A DNA stretch of 63,376 nucleotides from an uncultured Enhydrobacter sp. (GTDB lineage Bacteria; Pseudomonadota; Gammaproteobacteria; Pseudomonadales; Moraxellaceae). The notes beneath the pieces are model-generated. The model was not told where the DNA came from. It did not search any database and saw nothing but the letters and a program-made list of their open reading frames with translations. The position numbers and the translations under genes are program-made. This document shows, one piece after another, positions 63,293-63,376 of the stretch (the stretch's first letter is position 1; every line of letters begins with the position of its first letter). The DNA lies in assembly GCA_946222995.1 (NCBI GenBank), contig CAMIOS010000015.1, forward strand, positions 1 to 63,376, in the 5' to 3' direction.

Positions 63293-63376
63293 GTTTTGGA
63301 GTTGGCGGTTTTTTACAGTGAATAGAACTTACGCACTATCCAAATAAAGCATGATATGCTAAAGGAAAAGCAAGAA

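Noticed and set aside
1..63376. CRISPR arrays, prophage genes, integrases or transposases
   Set aside because: No series of spaced direct repeats and no recognisable phage or transposition protein was seen in any frame. Only short tandem duplications exist.

Overview
This 63.4 kb window reads as an ordinary stretch of chromosome from a gammaproteobacterium of the family Moraxellaceae, most like Moraxella or Psychrobacter. The basis is moderate-to-low GC with AT-rich spacers, the gene content (GSI-type glutamine synthetase, ntrBC, nnr/queG, DUF4124 and DUF6776 proteins) and the long pyrH-frr-uppS-cdsA-dxr-rseP-bamA-skp-lpxD-fabZ-lpxA cluster. The family assignment is inferred from memory of gene content and was not tested by a search. 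No prophage, CRISPR array, rRNA operon or complete insertion sequence is visible.

Layout. 0-8.3 kb: a DUF4124 protein, nnr facing queG, a DUF924 protein, then a thioesterase-queA-capA-like-tgt run, so three queuosine genes (queG, queA, tgt) lie within 6 kb. 8.3-20.4 kb: the envelope biogenesis cluster on the minus strand, broken by internal terminators after rseP, after skp and after fabZ. 20.6-26.2 kb: rimO, diverging from ntrB-ntrC and a Hanks-type protein kinase whose start codon overlaps the ntrC stop. 26.3-29.0 kb: tRNA-Leu(UAG), then a two-gene operon of a BCS1-like AAA ATPase and the RNA 3'-phosphate cyclase RtcA. 29.1-37.2 kb, minus strand: clpA, clpS, a DUF6776 protein, argC, hemE, a small PUA-like protein and proB. 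37.5-48.8 kb: degV-like, obgE, a SIMPL protein, a second DUF4124 protein, glnA, trpD-trpC, an Smr protein, a PlaP/PuuP-like permease and a PAP2 phosphatase. 48.8-63.4 kb: a GT4 glycosyltransferase, tusD and a TusC-like gene, a large Lon-like protease, a solute-binding protein, ogt-ftsY, an M16 peptidase pair, rodA and an RlpA-like protein.

How parts work together. The nitrogen system is the clearest internal circuit. ntrBC lies in the window, and sequences resembling NtrC operators (TGCAC-N6-type palindromes) lie upstream of both ntrB and the distant glnA, which also has a near-match to a sigma-54 promoter. The kinase coupled to ntrC may add a second input to that circuit.

Least conventional elements: (1) the AAA-rtcA operon without RtcB or RtcR, preceded by an imperfect hairpin; (2) the kinase fused to the ntrBC operon; (3) a small minus-strand reading frame interrupted by an in-frame TGA behind a strong promoter upstream of ftsY; (4) a lone restriction-associated PUA-like domain between hemE and proB; (5) a periplasmic binding protein whose lipobox cysteine is replaced by tyrosine.
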